NCBI GenBank assembly: GCA_903901975.1
Contig: CAIUTB010000055.1
Span: 1-64,000, forward strand
DNA from: an uncultured Bacteroidales bacterium
GTDB lineage: Bacteria > Bacteroidota > Bacteroidia > Bacteroidales > Paludibacteraceae
Direction: 5' to 3'
DNA length: 64,000 nt
In this document: one piece after another, positions 18,458 to 26,372 of the stretch
How positions within the stretch are numbered: the stretch's first letter is position 1
How the letters are laid out: every line of letters starts with the position of its first letter
Notes under the pieces: generated by a model
Seen by the model: only the letters and a program-made list of their open reading frames with translations
What the model was told of the DNA's origin: nothing
The model's database searches: none
Made by a program: the position numbers and the translations under genes

Positions 18458-19903
18458 TTAGTGGTTATATAAAAATTCAGTGCTATTTAGTTCCAACCAT
18501 GCCAAATCGTAACACAATTGTTTGGTTGTCAGTTTGTTTTTTGCTGCATACGAATTATAAAGCTGAAGTTCCTCGATTGTGGGATAGCGCGACAAAATAG
18601 TGAGTGTAACCGCTTTGCTGATATCATCCACCGTTAGCTGAGTTTCACACAGCTCATTCAGCATCGGACTTTTCTTGATTTTATTCTCAAGTTCCGAAGA
18701 ATTCATCAGAAATAGCAATTGTCTGGCATTCAAATCCTTAATATGCTGTCTCTCTAGCGATACATCCCTCGAAGCCCGTCCGAACAGTTCCAACGTAGTA
18801 TTCGAAACCGTTGCATCACCCAGTTCAAGCGAGTGAGTGCCAATAGGAAAATAGGAGAATGGCTCAGGAACGCGGCTGCTGTATTGATCGGAAATTCCTG
18901 TAATATCGGCAATGGCATCCACAATCACTTCGGCATTGAGTCGTTGGGAATTAGAAGTTCCAACACCCGAATTTGCACACTGAAAAGGATAAGACATCAG
19001 AATTTCACGCACAAAAGCTTTCATATCATACCCCGATGCAATAAATTTATTAGTCAGGTAATTAAGCAATTCCGCTTTCGATGGCGGGTTTTGTGCACCC
19101 CAATCATCCGGCTCATTCACAAGCCCCTGTCCTAACACCCAGTACCAAAGTCGGTTTGCCATCACGGCAGCAAAACGCTTGTTGGATGAAGCAGTCAACC
19201 AGTCGACATAAACTTTGCGCCAGTCCTCATTTTCAGTCAACGTGAGCGATTTACCTTCAATTAGTACAGGATTGGTCAGTGGTTTCAAGTGATAATCCAC
19301 ATAAACGATTTCCTCTTTCCATTCCTTGGTGTTTTTGTATCGGATTTGAGAGAAAAACAGCTTCCCCTAATCGGTCGGTTTTCGGTTACCCAAAAAGAGC
19401 AGCTGAATATTGCGGTAAATATTGTCGGGAGTTTTACGGGGAAAGGCGCGGAAAAAATTGACCTCCGGCACTCTGAAATTACTTCCTTTCGAAAGCAGTA
19501 ACTCGCTAACCAGTTGATCATAGGGCGTATTCGAAGTCAGTTTTTCATGCACCCATCGGTTATAAGCCTGAACACCGTTTGGCCACAAATTGCTTGGAAA
19601 TTCTGATTTTATGCGGAGCATATCGCCCCAGAGATTTCCGAAATAAGTGATGTATTCGTCCGATTCAAGCAGTTTATCAATCAGTTTCCGTCTTTTGTCG
19701 CTATCAGTTGAATTCAAAAACTCAGCAGCCTTGTCTTTCTTTGGCAACTTACCGGTTACACTCAGGTACGCCCGACGAAGAAACACTTCATCGCTGCATA
19801 AAGTAACATTTTCAGTTTTTGGAACAAAAAACGAATTAATGTTTTGTGCTTCGGTAATAGTGGCTAAAAAAAACAAAACGAAAGCAATCAAATAAATTCT
19901 CAT
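18458..19903 (-). pseudogene. DUF1549/DUF1553 (PSD1-type) gene interrupted by an in-frame amber stop
   Basis: One continuous reading frame of 481 codons is broken by TAG at 19367-19369. The part before it (178 aa) is a signal peptide plus DUF1549-like sequence (VTLCSDEVFLRRAYLSVTGK, NLWGDMLRIK) and stops after LFLGNRKPTD. The part after it reads on in the same frame with GKLFFSQIRYKNT and becomes DUF1553 (FAAVMANRLWYWVLGQGLV, LNAEVIVDAIADITG, LFLMNSSELENKI). In relatives the stretch at this junction usually carries a CxxCH heme-like motif; here no Cys or CH pair remains, so I infer a short deletion plus stop. Readthrough cannot be excluded. An internal ATG at 19298 could make the DUF1553 half alone. 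Confidence 0.75.
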
Positions 19904-19915
19904 TCTGATTGTAAT

Positions 19916-21040
19916 TTAAGATTCAGTAATAGCAATTCCCTCTATCTCAACCAATAATTCCTCCCGACAAACTCCTGCACACACATAAAATGCATTGATC
20001 CCGGGCAATTCAGTTTCCAACACGCTGCGTACCACTTCAAAATCATCAGTTTCCTTTACATACACCCGCAAATGTACAATTTTTAAATCACCGGAAAAAT
20101 CAATTCCGTTTACTTTCAGGTTTTCTGCCGAAATCAAATGCCGGATAAGTGCAATAGTATGAACGGTTTGATTTTTAACGTCGTCATTTCCCAGGCTTTT
20201 CTCACCTAAAATAGCTGCCGTTCCGGAAATAAAGCAACATGCCGAGTTACGGCTAACAATAAGTTTTGCACGCTCAAATTTAGGTGTCTCTTTTTTCTCA
20301 GAATCACCCAATACCGTTTTGGAATAGCAGTGTGCAGCAAATTGCAGTGAGTTATTGACCGGGAAAATTCGGGTTGTGTCATGATACTTTACAGCAATTA
20401 AACTCACAATCACAGCACGAATATCCATCGAAATGCCGGTTGCAGCAGGATAACCATTTCCCCATTTTGCCGTAGCATAAAACCGGGCACGTTCGTTGTT
20501 AAATTCCTGGTAATTCTGATGATTATTTTCAACTCCGGTAATATGACCGATATAATTCCATTGTCGGACAATGTTTTGAGCAGTCATAGAACTTGCCTGA
20601 AGAATTTGCTGGAGTTTGTTGAACACATCTACACTCTGCTCACCAATCGACTGTTGAATGTTATCTGACATCAGGCCTTCGACCAGCAAAGCACTGAATT
20701 GGTCTGTCTCAATGCTAAGATAACGGCCTTGGGCTAAATCGTGATAGCTGACTGCCAAAGTACTTATTGAATCGTGAAGATAACCCACTTCGGCTATGAG
20801 GCTATGTTCATTTTTGGGCGATTGAGCCAGATAATTAAATAGTGGGATTCTTCCGAAAACATGTTGAGCAGTTTGTCTGATTATTTGTAGATTAGACAAA
20901 TAATCATTCTCTGTAACGAGTCCAAAGATACTGATGGTCAGCACCTGTTCTTTTTCGGGCACTTTTTCAAGTAGTTGTATTACGGTTTCTGAAAATCCGG
21001 CATTCGTAGCCGAAAAAGAACGATAATTGATAAACAGCAT
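19916..21040 (-). CDS. Chorismatase-like protein (FkbO/Hyg5/XanB2 superfamily, RidA-like C-terminus)
   Basis: The 374-aa cytosolic protein has an N-terminal half without obvious motif and a central ARFYATAKWGNGYPAATGI (from Arg186), like the substrate-binding segment of FkbO/Hyg5 chorismate hydrolases. The C-terminal RidA/YjgF-like half contains FISGTAAILGEKS and ends LLVEIEGIAI. Known members hydrolyse chorismate to dihydroxycyclohexadiene or hydroxybenzoate products. Activity here is inference; a generic Rid-family protein is the alternative. It heads the four-gene operon, 12 bases before the DUF1549 gene, a strange partner for secreted proteins. Confidence 0.6.
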   Translation of the reverse strand: MLFINYRSFSATNAGFSETVIQLLEKVPEKEQVLTISIFGLVTENDYLSNLQIIRQTAQHVFGRIPLFNYLAQSPKNEHSLIAEVGYLHDSISTLAVSYHDLAQGRYLSIETDQFSALLVEGLMSDNIQQSIGEQSVDVFNKLQQILQASSMTAQNIVRQWNYIGHITGVENNHQNYQEFNNERARFYATAKWGNGYPAATGISMDIRAVIVSLIAVKYHDTTRIFPVNNSLQFAAHCYSKTVLGDSEKKETPKFERAKLIVSRNSACCFISGTAAILGEKSLGNDDVKNQTVHTIALIRHLISAENLKVNGIDFSGDLKIVHLRVYVKETDDFEVVRSVLETELPGINAFYVCAGVCREELLVEIEGIAITES

Positions 21041-21346
21041 AAATGGTTTACAGGAGTTGAATGGATTATTTTACGACTTACAAACTTACAAATAACATTT
21101 TGAAAAAAACTGTTCTGTTATTATTAATATTGTTAGACTTTACTGAAAAGAAATAGTTTAATTCAAGCTACAATAATTCGTTAAATAAATGCAGTTGAGA
21201 ATCAATCCTGAATTTCCGTAAATAATATCAAGTTCAGATCCGAATAACTTATGTAAAAGGACTTATTCGGTTTTGTTTCAAAATCTAATAAGTTTAATTT
21301 GAAAACCTGATAAACATCGCTTGTTACAACTTTTTACAGTATTTTT
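21041..21346. other. Divergent intergenic region
   Basis: This 306-base AT-rich gap separates the minus operon from the plus-strand MetH-activation gene. It holds a -7-like TAAGTTTG on the minus strand (21081-21088) without a matched -33, and the plus promoter at 21321-21347. I see nothing else in it. Confidence 0.4.
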
Positions 21347-21347
21347 G
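21321..21347 (+). promoter_or_regulatory. Promoter of the MetH-activation-domain gene
   Basis: TTG (21321-21323) and TATTTTTG (21340-21347) are 16 bases apart. Because the last base of the -7 box is the first base of the earliest in-frame GTG, translation must start later, at the ATG 21401. Confidence 0.6.
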
Positions 21348-21400
21348 TGTTTAGGTTTATTGAATACCTAATTACACGAATCAAAAAACGAAACGACAGA

Positions 21401-22342
21401 ATGAGTCATATTCCTGTGAAACCGAACAAACTCGGACTTATCCAATTAAAAAACATTGATTTACAAGAAATAGTACCGTTTATTGACTGGGTATTTTTCT
21501 TTATGGCTTGGCGGATGTCGGGCAAATATGATGGTATTGAATCCGTTCACGATTGTGAATCCTGCAAAAAAAGCTGGCTTTACCAATTTCCATTAGCGGA
21601 TCGACCTAAAGCTGAGGAGGCACTAAAGCTTTTTAAAGATGCCCGGGAAATGTTACGGCAAATGCTCGACGAGAAAATTGTTTCGGTTCATGCGAGTTTT
21701 GGGATTTTTCCGGCTTATGCAATTGACGATGACATTTGTATCGAAAATGAAGGCAAAACCATAACCTTGCCTATGCTTCGTCAACAACATGCTTCTACCG
21801 ATGGATTTTGTTATTCGTTGGCTGATTTTGTAGCCCCTAAAAATGATTATGTCGGAGCATTTGCCACTACCATTCAGGGCGTGGAAGCATTTGCCGAAAG
21901 CTTTGAGAAAGACGATGATGTTTATCATTCTATTTTGGCTAAAACTCTTTCTGACCGATTGGCCGAAGCTGCTGCTGAGTGGATTCATTACAAAGTTCGT
22001 AGGGAATACTGGGGTTATGCGAAAGATGAGAATTTGACTATTAAAGAAATGCTCAAAACTCAGTACAGTGGTATTCGTCCGGCTGTGGGATATCCTTCAT
22101 TACCCGACCAGTCTATTATTTTTGAACTGGAACCACTGCTTAAATTTAAGGAAATAGGCATTGAACTCACTGAAAATGGAGCTATGTTTCCAAATGCTTC
22201 GGTATCGGGATTGTATTTTGCACATCCAAAATCAAAATACTTTATGATTGGCAAGATTGATGAAAATCAATTTGCCGATTATGCCCGACGCTGTGGCAAA
22301 TCGACCGATTTACTTCGAAAATGGATGGCTGCCAATCTTTAA
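21401..22342 (+). CDS. Stand-alone cobalamin-dependent methionine synthase activation domain
   Basis: The 313 aa match the C-terminal AdoMet-binding reactivation domain of MetH: IDWVFFFMAWRM, FGIFPAYAIDDD, CYSLADFVAPK, WIHYKVRREYWGYA and the signature RPAVGYPSLPDQ (226-237, normally RPAxGYPxxPDH). In MetH this domain remethylates oxidised cobalamin using AdoMet. Here no catalytic or B12-binding domain is attached. It also has an unusual CESCKK pair of cysteines. I infer a separate subunit acting in trans on a split MetH, or a repurposed AdoMet-binding protein. An extended GTG start at 21347 is rejected. Confidence 0.87.
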   Translation: MSHIPVKPNKLGLIQLKNIDLQEIVPFIDWVFFFMAWRMSGKYDGIESVHDCESCKKSWLYQFPLADRPKAEEALKLFKDAREMLRQMLDEKIVSVHASFGIFPAYAIDDDICIENEGKTITLPMLRQQHASTDGFCYSLADFVAPKNDYVGAFATTIQGVEAFAESFEKDDDVYHSILAKTLSDRLAEAAAEWIHYKVRREYWGYAKDENLTIKEMLKTQYSGIRPAVGYPSLPDQSIIFELEPLLKFKEIGIELTENGAMFPNASVSGLYFAHPKSKYFMIGKIDENQFADYARRCGKSTDLLRKWMAANL

Positions 22343-22376
22343 TGAGCCAATTTACCAATATTTTAATCATTTTCTT

Positions 22377-22423
22377 TCATTAGCACATTGGCACATTAGC
22401 ATATTGGCACATTAGCACATTTT
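22377..22423. repeat. Tandem repeat of ATTAGCACATTGGCAC-type units
   Basis: About two and a half units of a 16-18-base word (TTAGCACATTGGCACA, with one AGCATATTGG variant) fill the spacer before trmD. It is non-coding and ends just before the trmD -7 box. Confidence 0.65.
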
Positions 22424-22428
22424 TTTCT

Positions 22429-22436
22429 TACCTTTG
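22429..22436 (+). promoter_or_regulatory. -7 element for trmD
   Basis: TACCTTTG fits TAnnTTTG and ends 24 bases before the trmD ATG at 22461. The earlier in-frame start at 22434 lies inside this box. Confidence 0.55.
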
Positions 22437-22460
22437 CACATTCATTTATCAAATAATCTA

Positions 22461-23129
22461 ATGCGCATCGATATCATTTCCGCCGTTCCTGAATTGCTGG
22501 AAAGTCCACTAAATTATTCAATTATAAAACGAGCCAAAGAAAAGGGTTTGGTGGAGATTTATGTGCATAATCTTCGCGATTATACTACCGACAAACATCG
22601 GAGGGTGGATGATTATGCATTCGGATTTAGTGCGGGCATGGTCTTGCAGATTGAACCGATTGACCGCATCATTTCTAGATTGAAAAGCGAACGGGATTAT
22701 GATGAGGTAATTTATACATCTCCTGATGGTGAAAAGTTTGACCAGAAAATGGCTAACCGACTTTCAATGTCAGGCAACCTGATAATTCTTTGCGGACATT
22801 ATAAAGGTATTGATCATCGCATTCGTGAACATCTCATTACCAAAGAAATTACCATCGGCGATTATGTGCTCACCGGAGGAGAACTTCCGGCAGCCATAAT
22901 GACTGATGCAATTGTGAGGCTAATTCCGGGTGCTATTGGTGACGAGCAATCGGCTCTTTCTGATTCGTTTCAGGATAATTTGTTGGCACCGCCTGTTTAT
23001 ACGCGTCCCGCTGAATATAAGGGTTGGAAAGTGCCTGAAATCTTGCTATCAGGGCATCAGGCTAAAGTGGACGAATGGAATCATCAGCAATCTGAAGAAC
23101 GAACAAAACGCCTTCGACCAGATTTATAA
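22461..23129 (+). CDS. trmD: tRNA (guanine37-N1)-methyltransferase
   Basis: It methylates G37 of tRNAs reading CNN codons and prevents frameshifting. The 222-aa SPOUT enzyme begins [17 protein letters not shown] and carries [26 protein letters not shown] and the knot segment [15 protein letters not shown], with catalytic Asp in [11 protein letters not shown]. The loop usually written FGGGxGMV is FGFSAGMVL here, a mild variation. The start at 22461 is chosen from the promoter position and family length. Confidence 0.95.
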   Translation: MRIDIISAVPELLESPLNYSIIKRAKEKGLVEIYVHNLRDYTTDKHRRVDDYAFGFSAGMVLQIEPIDRIISRLKSERDYDEVIYTSPDGEKFDQKMANRLSMSGNLIILCGHYKGIDHRIREHLITKEITIGDYVLTGGELPAAIMTDAIVRLIPGAIGDEQSALSDSFQDNLLAPPVYTRPAEYKGWKVPEILLSGHQAKVDEWNHQQSEERTKRLRPDL

Positions 23130-23159
23130 CTAAAAATCACAACTGAAAAAACATATACT

Positions 23160-23432
23160 ATGATAGAAGACTCTTTTTTTTATTTTTATCTTATTGTCAT
23201 TAATCTACTCGGTGGAATTATATTCGCATACGATAAATTTGCGGCAATTACCAAGCGAAAAAGAATAAGAGAATCGGTATTACATTTATTTGAAGGCTTA
23301 GGAAGTGCGTTTGCGAATCTGTTGCTTATGTATGTTTTACGTCATAAAACGAACAAATCATCCTTTTATAGGTGGACATGGATATTTATGATGTTGTGGG
23401 TGTTTATTATTTTACTGACTATTTTGTATTGA
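23160..23432 (+). CDS. DUF1294 small membrane protein
   Basis: The 90 aa contain two or three membrane segments (about 6-26, 45-60, 70-89) and the family signature AYDKFAAITKRKRIRESVLHL followed by LRHKTNKSSF. Function is unknown. It lies 30 bases after trmD and 39 before argC, probably in one transcript. Confidence 0.85.
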   Translation: MIEDSFFYFYLIVINLLGGIIFAYDKFAAITKRKRIRESVLHLFEGLGSAFANLLLMYVLRHKTNKSSFYRWTWIFMMLWVFIILLTILY

Positions 23433-23471
23433 AAAATGCTTCATTGAAGAATAGTACTTAAATATTTTTTT

Positions 23472-24446
23472 ATGATAAAAATTAAAGTAGGCATAATTGG
23501 TGGCGCAGGCTATACAGCCGGCGAATTGTTACGCATTTTGATAAACCACCCGAATGTGGACATTGTGTTTGTGCACAGTAGCAGCAATGCAGGAAATAGG
23601 GTGGCGGAATTCCATAGTGGATTAATCGGTGAAACAGATTTGACTTTTTCGTCGGAATTGCCATTGAATGAAGTAGATGCGCTTTTTCTTTGCTCGGCAC
23701 ATGGTGACAGCAAAAAGTTTTTGGGAGTTAATGATGTACCTGCTTCTATAAAAATTATTGACCTTTCGACCGATTACCGAGCTAAAAGTCCGAGCCATGA
23801 TTTTGTGTATGGATTACCTGAACTCAATCGGGATGAAATAAAGAATGCTACACGGGTAGCGAATCCGGGTTGTTTTGCTACGGCCATTCAACTGGCTTTG
23901 TTTCCCTTGGCAGCGGCCGGTTTGCTCACCGACGAAGTTCATGTAAATGCCATTACCGGTTCTACCGGAGCAGGTGTCAAACCTTCGGACACTTCGCATT
24001 TCAGCTGGCGCAATAATAATATTTCTATTTATAAAGCTTTTGATCACCAGCATTTGGACGAAATCGGGCAATCACTTCGTCAATTGCAGGCCGGTTTCAA
24101 AAAATCAGTAAATTTTATACCGGTTCGTGGAAATTTTGCACGAGGAATTTATGCAACCACTTACACAAGTTGTGCATTGAGCTTGGTGGAAGCAAAGAAA
24201 TTATATGTTGATTTTTACAAAGATGCAGCATTTACTTTTGTTGTAGATAAAAATCCGGATATGAAGCAGGTGGTCAATACCAATAAAGGAATTGTTTACC
24301 TCGAAAAGCACGGGGATAAACTATTAATTGTTTCGATGATTGATAATTTATTAAAAGGGGCGTCCGGGCAGGCAGTGCAAAATATGAATTTAATGTTCGG
24401 ATTGGACGAAAAAACCGGTTTAGCGTTAAAATCTATTGGATTTTAG
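23472..24446 (+). CDS. argC: N-acetyl-gamma-glutamyl-phosphate reductase
   Basis: This NADPH-dependent enzyme is the third step of arginine synthesis. The 324 aa begin with the Rossmann motif VGIIGGAGYTAGELLR. The catalytic Cys134 is in VANPGCFATAIQLAL, and GSTGAGVKPS and PVRGNFARGIY are typical. Other arg genes are not next to it. Confidence 0.95.
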   Translation: MIKIKVGIIGGAGYTAGELLRILINHPNVDIVFVHSSSNAGNRVAEFHSGLIGETDLTFSSELPLNEVDALFLCSAHGDSKKFLGVNDVPASIKIIDLSTDYRAKSPSHDFVYGLPELNRDEIKNATRVANPGCFATAIQLALFPLAAAGLLTDEVHVNAITGSTGAGVKPSDTSHFSWRNNNISIYKAFDHQHLDEIGQSLRQLQAGFKKSVNFIPVRGNFARGIYATTYTSCALSLVEAKKLYVDFYKDAAFTFVVDKNPDMKQVVNTNKGIVYLEKHGDKLLIVSMIDNLLKGASGQAVQNMNLMFGLDEKTGLALKSIGF

Positions 24447-24459
24447 GGAATAAACTACT

Positions 24460-24484
24460 AAAGTATGTTATAAAACATACTTTT
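24460..24484 (+). terminator. Hairpin terminator after argC
   Basis: AAAGTATGTT (24460-24469) and AACATACTTT (24474-24483) form a perfect 10-bp stem with a 4-base loop, 13 bases after the argC stop, followed by TTT-rich sequence. Confidence 0.7.
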
Positions 24485-24511
24485 ACAACACTTTTTCTTG
24501 AAAATGCTTGG

Positions 24512-24538
24512 TTTGTATTTCTAAACGCCGTATCTTTG
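24512..24538 (+). promoter_or_regulatory. Promoter of the small RNA unit
   Basis: TATCTTTG (24531-24538) is an exact -7 match. TTTG at 24512-24515 is 15 bases upstream, a little short. No open reading frame follows before the terminator at 24647. Confidence 0.6.
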
Positions 24539-24544
24539 CATCGT

Positions 24545-24682
24545 GATTTTTTCATAGTATTAGATTTAAGGTTAACAAAGATTGGTAGTAAGGCGTTACT
24601 ACCTTTCGCGTTTTTAAGAGGGTAAGTTCTCCAAAACAACATACGACGAATTCCGATTTATTTCGGGGTTCGTTTTTTTTAT
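24545..24682 (+). ncRNA. Putative independent small RNA, about 135 nt
   Basis: A -7 promoter box, no coding sequence and a strong terminator define a short transcription unit. Within it are the unpaired-looking block ATTTAAGGTTAACAAAGATT (24563-24582) and a perfect 8-bp hairpin GGTAGTAA/TTACTACC (24584-24603). The AGGTTAACAAAGATTGG block looks familiar to me from Bacteroidota leader or small RNAs, but I cannot name the Rfam family with confidence. It might be an sRNA or a terminated leader (riboregulator) of the iron-transport gene downstream. Confidence 0.55.
24647..24680 (+). terminator. Terminator of the small RNA
   Basis: CGAATTCCGA (24647-24656) pairs with TCGGGGTTCG (24663-24672), using two G-U pairs, followed by eight T. 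Confidence 0.85.
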
Positions 24683-24702
24683 CTTATCTCGATTATTTTT
24701 TT

Positions 24703-24710
24703 TACTTTTG
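24703..24710 (+). promoter_or_regulatory. -7 element for the ferritin-like/VIT1 unit
   Basis: TACTTTTG fits TAnnTTTG. It lies between the small RNA terminator and the 35-codon frame at 24728. Confidence 0.5.
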
Positions 24711-24727
24711 ACAAAAATATAATTTCA

Positions 24728-24835
24728 ATGAAACGAACAATGACAAAACCACTATCATTAAAGCACAAAGGAAGATTGTATTTTGTCAGGGAGTTCAATT
24801 TGACCTTAGGTATAAAAAAAAATAAAAACAGATGA
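24728..24835 (+). CDS. Possible 35-aa leader or small protein
   Basis: An open frame of 35 codons (start MKRTMTKPLSLKH, basic, ending IKKNKNR) begins about 18 bases after the -7 box. Its TGA overlaps the ATG of the next gene as ATGA. The overlap and promoter position suggest translation and coupling. The sequence matches nothing I recognise and the frame could be chance, so confidence is low. Confidence 0.35.
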   Translation: MKRTMTKPLSLKHKGRLYFVREFNLTLGIKKNKNR

Positions 24836-25926
24836 AAAATAAAAGTATTCAAACCGAAATAGACGCCTGTTATCTGTACCGTAAATTGTCAGAAAACGAG
24901 TCGGATGAGGCAGTTGCGAATGTTTTCAAGCAAATGAGCGAAATTGAGCAAAGTCATGCCGAGGCATTTACACGTAAATTAAACTTGCCGCTTGAGAATT
25001 TAATTCAACCTTCGTGGCGGGCCATTACACTAAACCTGATTGGAAGGATATTCAGCTATGATTATGTGTTAGGTGCCTTAATGGATACTGAAAAAGGGCT
25101 TTCGAATGCCATTATAAAAACTAAGGAAAAAAATAAGCTTGAAATTACCGGTACAGAGTCTAATCATGTAAAAATTCTGTGGTCGATTCTGGAGAAAGAT
25201 AAAAATATAAGTGGTGCACAACATGCTAAATTTGAAAAGAAACACCGTTCGGTAGGTGGTAACGCTATTCGGGCAGCTGTACTAGGCGGAAATGATGGTT
25301 TGCTTTCGGTTTTCAGCCTGGTGATGGGTGTTTCGGGAGCTACAGGTGGAAACCATAGTGTGATGCTGGCAGGCATTGCCGGTTTGTTGGCAGGAGCTTT
25401 GTCGATGGCATTGGGCGAATGGATTTCGGTGAAAAGTTCACAGGAATTGTATGAAAATCAGATGGCCATTGAACTTGAAGAACTTGAAGTAAATCCTGAA
25501 GGAGAATTACGTGAACTGGCACTGATTTATGTGGCCAAAGGCATTCCAGAAGAGCAGGCTTTTTCTATGGCGACTGAGATCATGAAAGATACGAGTCATG
25601 CACATGCAGTGCTTGTAAAAGAAGAACTTGGAATTAATGAGGAAGAACTAAAAGGTTCAGCCATGGAAGCCGCATTTTATTCTTTTGTTCTATTTACTGT
25701 TGGTGGGATCATTCCTCTGTTGCCATTTATTTTTCTGACCGGAATTCAAGCTATTATTGTAAGTGTAATCTCGAGTGCTTGTGGATTGTTTCTGATTGGA
25801 GCAGCCATTACGCTGTTTACCGGAAAAAATCTTTGGTTTTCAGGTTTCCGAATGGTGATATTTGGATTGATAGCTGCTGCAATAACTTATGGCATTGGCG
25901 ATTTGATCGGGATGGCGATAAAATAA
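24832..25926 (+). CDS. Ferritin-like / VIT1 (CCC1) fusion iron or manganese transporter, MbfA-like
   Basis: The 364-aa protein joins an N-terminal rubrerythrin/ferritin-like helical domain (about residues 1-130, with ExxH-type metal ligands in EIDACYLY and EIEQSHAEAF) to a VIT1/CCC1 membrane domain (about 140-364). Signature segments of the latter are AAVLGGNDGLLSVFSLVMGV, LSMALGEWISVKSSQE and a cytosolic Glu-rich metal-binding loop before the last three helices. The architecture equals bacterial MbfA, an iron exporter. The direction and metal here are inferred from that family. The gene is preceded by an RNA-like unit and may be controlled by it. Confidence 0.88.
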   Translation: MKNKSIQTEIDACYLYRKLSENESDEAVANVFKQMSEIEQSHAEAFTRKLNLPLENLIQPSWRAITLNLIGRIFSYDYVLGALMDTEKGLSNAIIKTKEKNKLEITGTESNHVKILWSILEKDKNISGAQHAKFEKKHRSVGGNAIRAAVLGGNDGLLSVFSLVMGVSGATGGNHSVMLAGIAGLLAGALSMALGEWISVKSSQELYENQMAIELEELEVNPEGELRELALIYVAKGIPEEQAFSMATEIMKDTSHAHAVLVKEELGINEEELKGSAMEAAFYSFVLFTVGGIIPLLPFIFLTGIQAIIVSVISSACGLFLIGAAITLFTGKNLWFSGFRMVIFGLIAAAITYGIGDLIGMAIK

Positions 25927-25944
25927 GTTGAACCTTGTATAACT

Positions 25945-25980
25945 AAAAAGGAATTCATGAGTTTTCATGAATTCCTTTTT
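25945..25980. terminator. Shared bidirectional terminator
   Basis: AAAAAGGAATTCATGA (25945-25960) and its exact complement (25965-25980) form a 16-bp stem with loop GTTT. It has T runs on both strands and ends the plus-strand iron transporter and the minus-strand tRNA-fMet. Confidence 0.9.
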
Positions 25981-25984
25981 TAAG

Positions 25985-26056
<72 letters not shown>

Positions 26057-26070
26057 ATATTTTGTGAGTG

Positions 26071-26101
26071 CAAAAGTACTGTATTTTTTCTAATTGGCAA
26101 A
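26071..26101 (-). promoter_or_regulatory. tRNA-fMet promoter (TTTG-N19-TACTTTTG)
   Basis: On the minus strand TTTG (26098-26101) and TACTTTTG (26071-26078) are exactly 19 bases apart, just upstream of the tRNA. This is one of the cleanest consensus promoters in the window. Confidence 0.8.
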
Positions 26102-26291
26102 TCTTTGACTGTTATATTTTTACATACACCGAAAAACCAAACTTATCTTGTTGATTTATAGTTTGTTTTAGGTTTTTGAATACGGTATTAAAATCAAAAA
26201 GAAAGTGGAATAGCTGAATTTAACTTCCTGAATCCTCTTTATATTTCAATTATTATTGATATTCCTCCATACTGATGGCTCATATTTTATG

Positions 26292-26318
26292 TTTGTAATA
26301 AAAAAAATGCTATATTTG
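26292..26318 (+). promoter_or_regulatory. secDF promoter
   Basis: TATATTTG (26311-26318) with TTTG at 26292-26295 (15-base spacing). The rest of the 316-base gap 26057-26372 holds only the tRNA promoter and AT-rich sequence. Confidence 0.55.
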
Positions 26319-26372
26319 CAACTCTTTTGAAAAATCGAATTATTAATGTCTTATCTTAAATAAAATTTCCCC

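Noticed and set aside
19367-19369. TAG in the DUF1549/1553 gene as pyrrolysine or programmed readthrough
   Set aside because: No pyl genes or stimulatory element are seen and nearby family sequence is missing; a deletion with a stop is simpler.
21347-21400. GTG-started extension of the MetH activation-domain protein
   Set aside because: The GTG is the last base of the -7 box, so it precedes the transcription start.
22377-22423. Tandem repeats before trmD as a CRISPR array
   Set aside because: Units are too short and contiguous, with no unique spacers and no cas genes.
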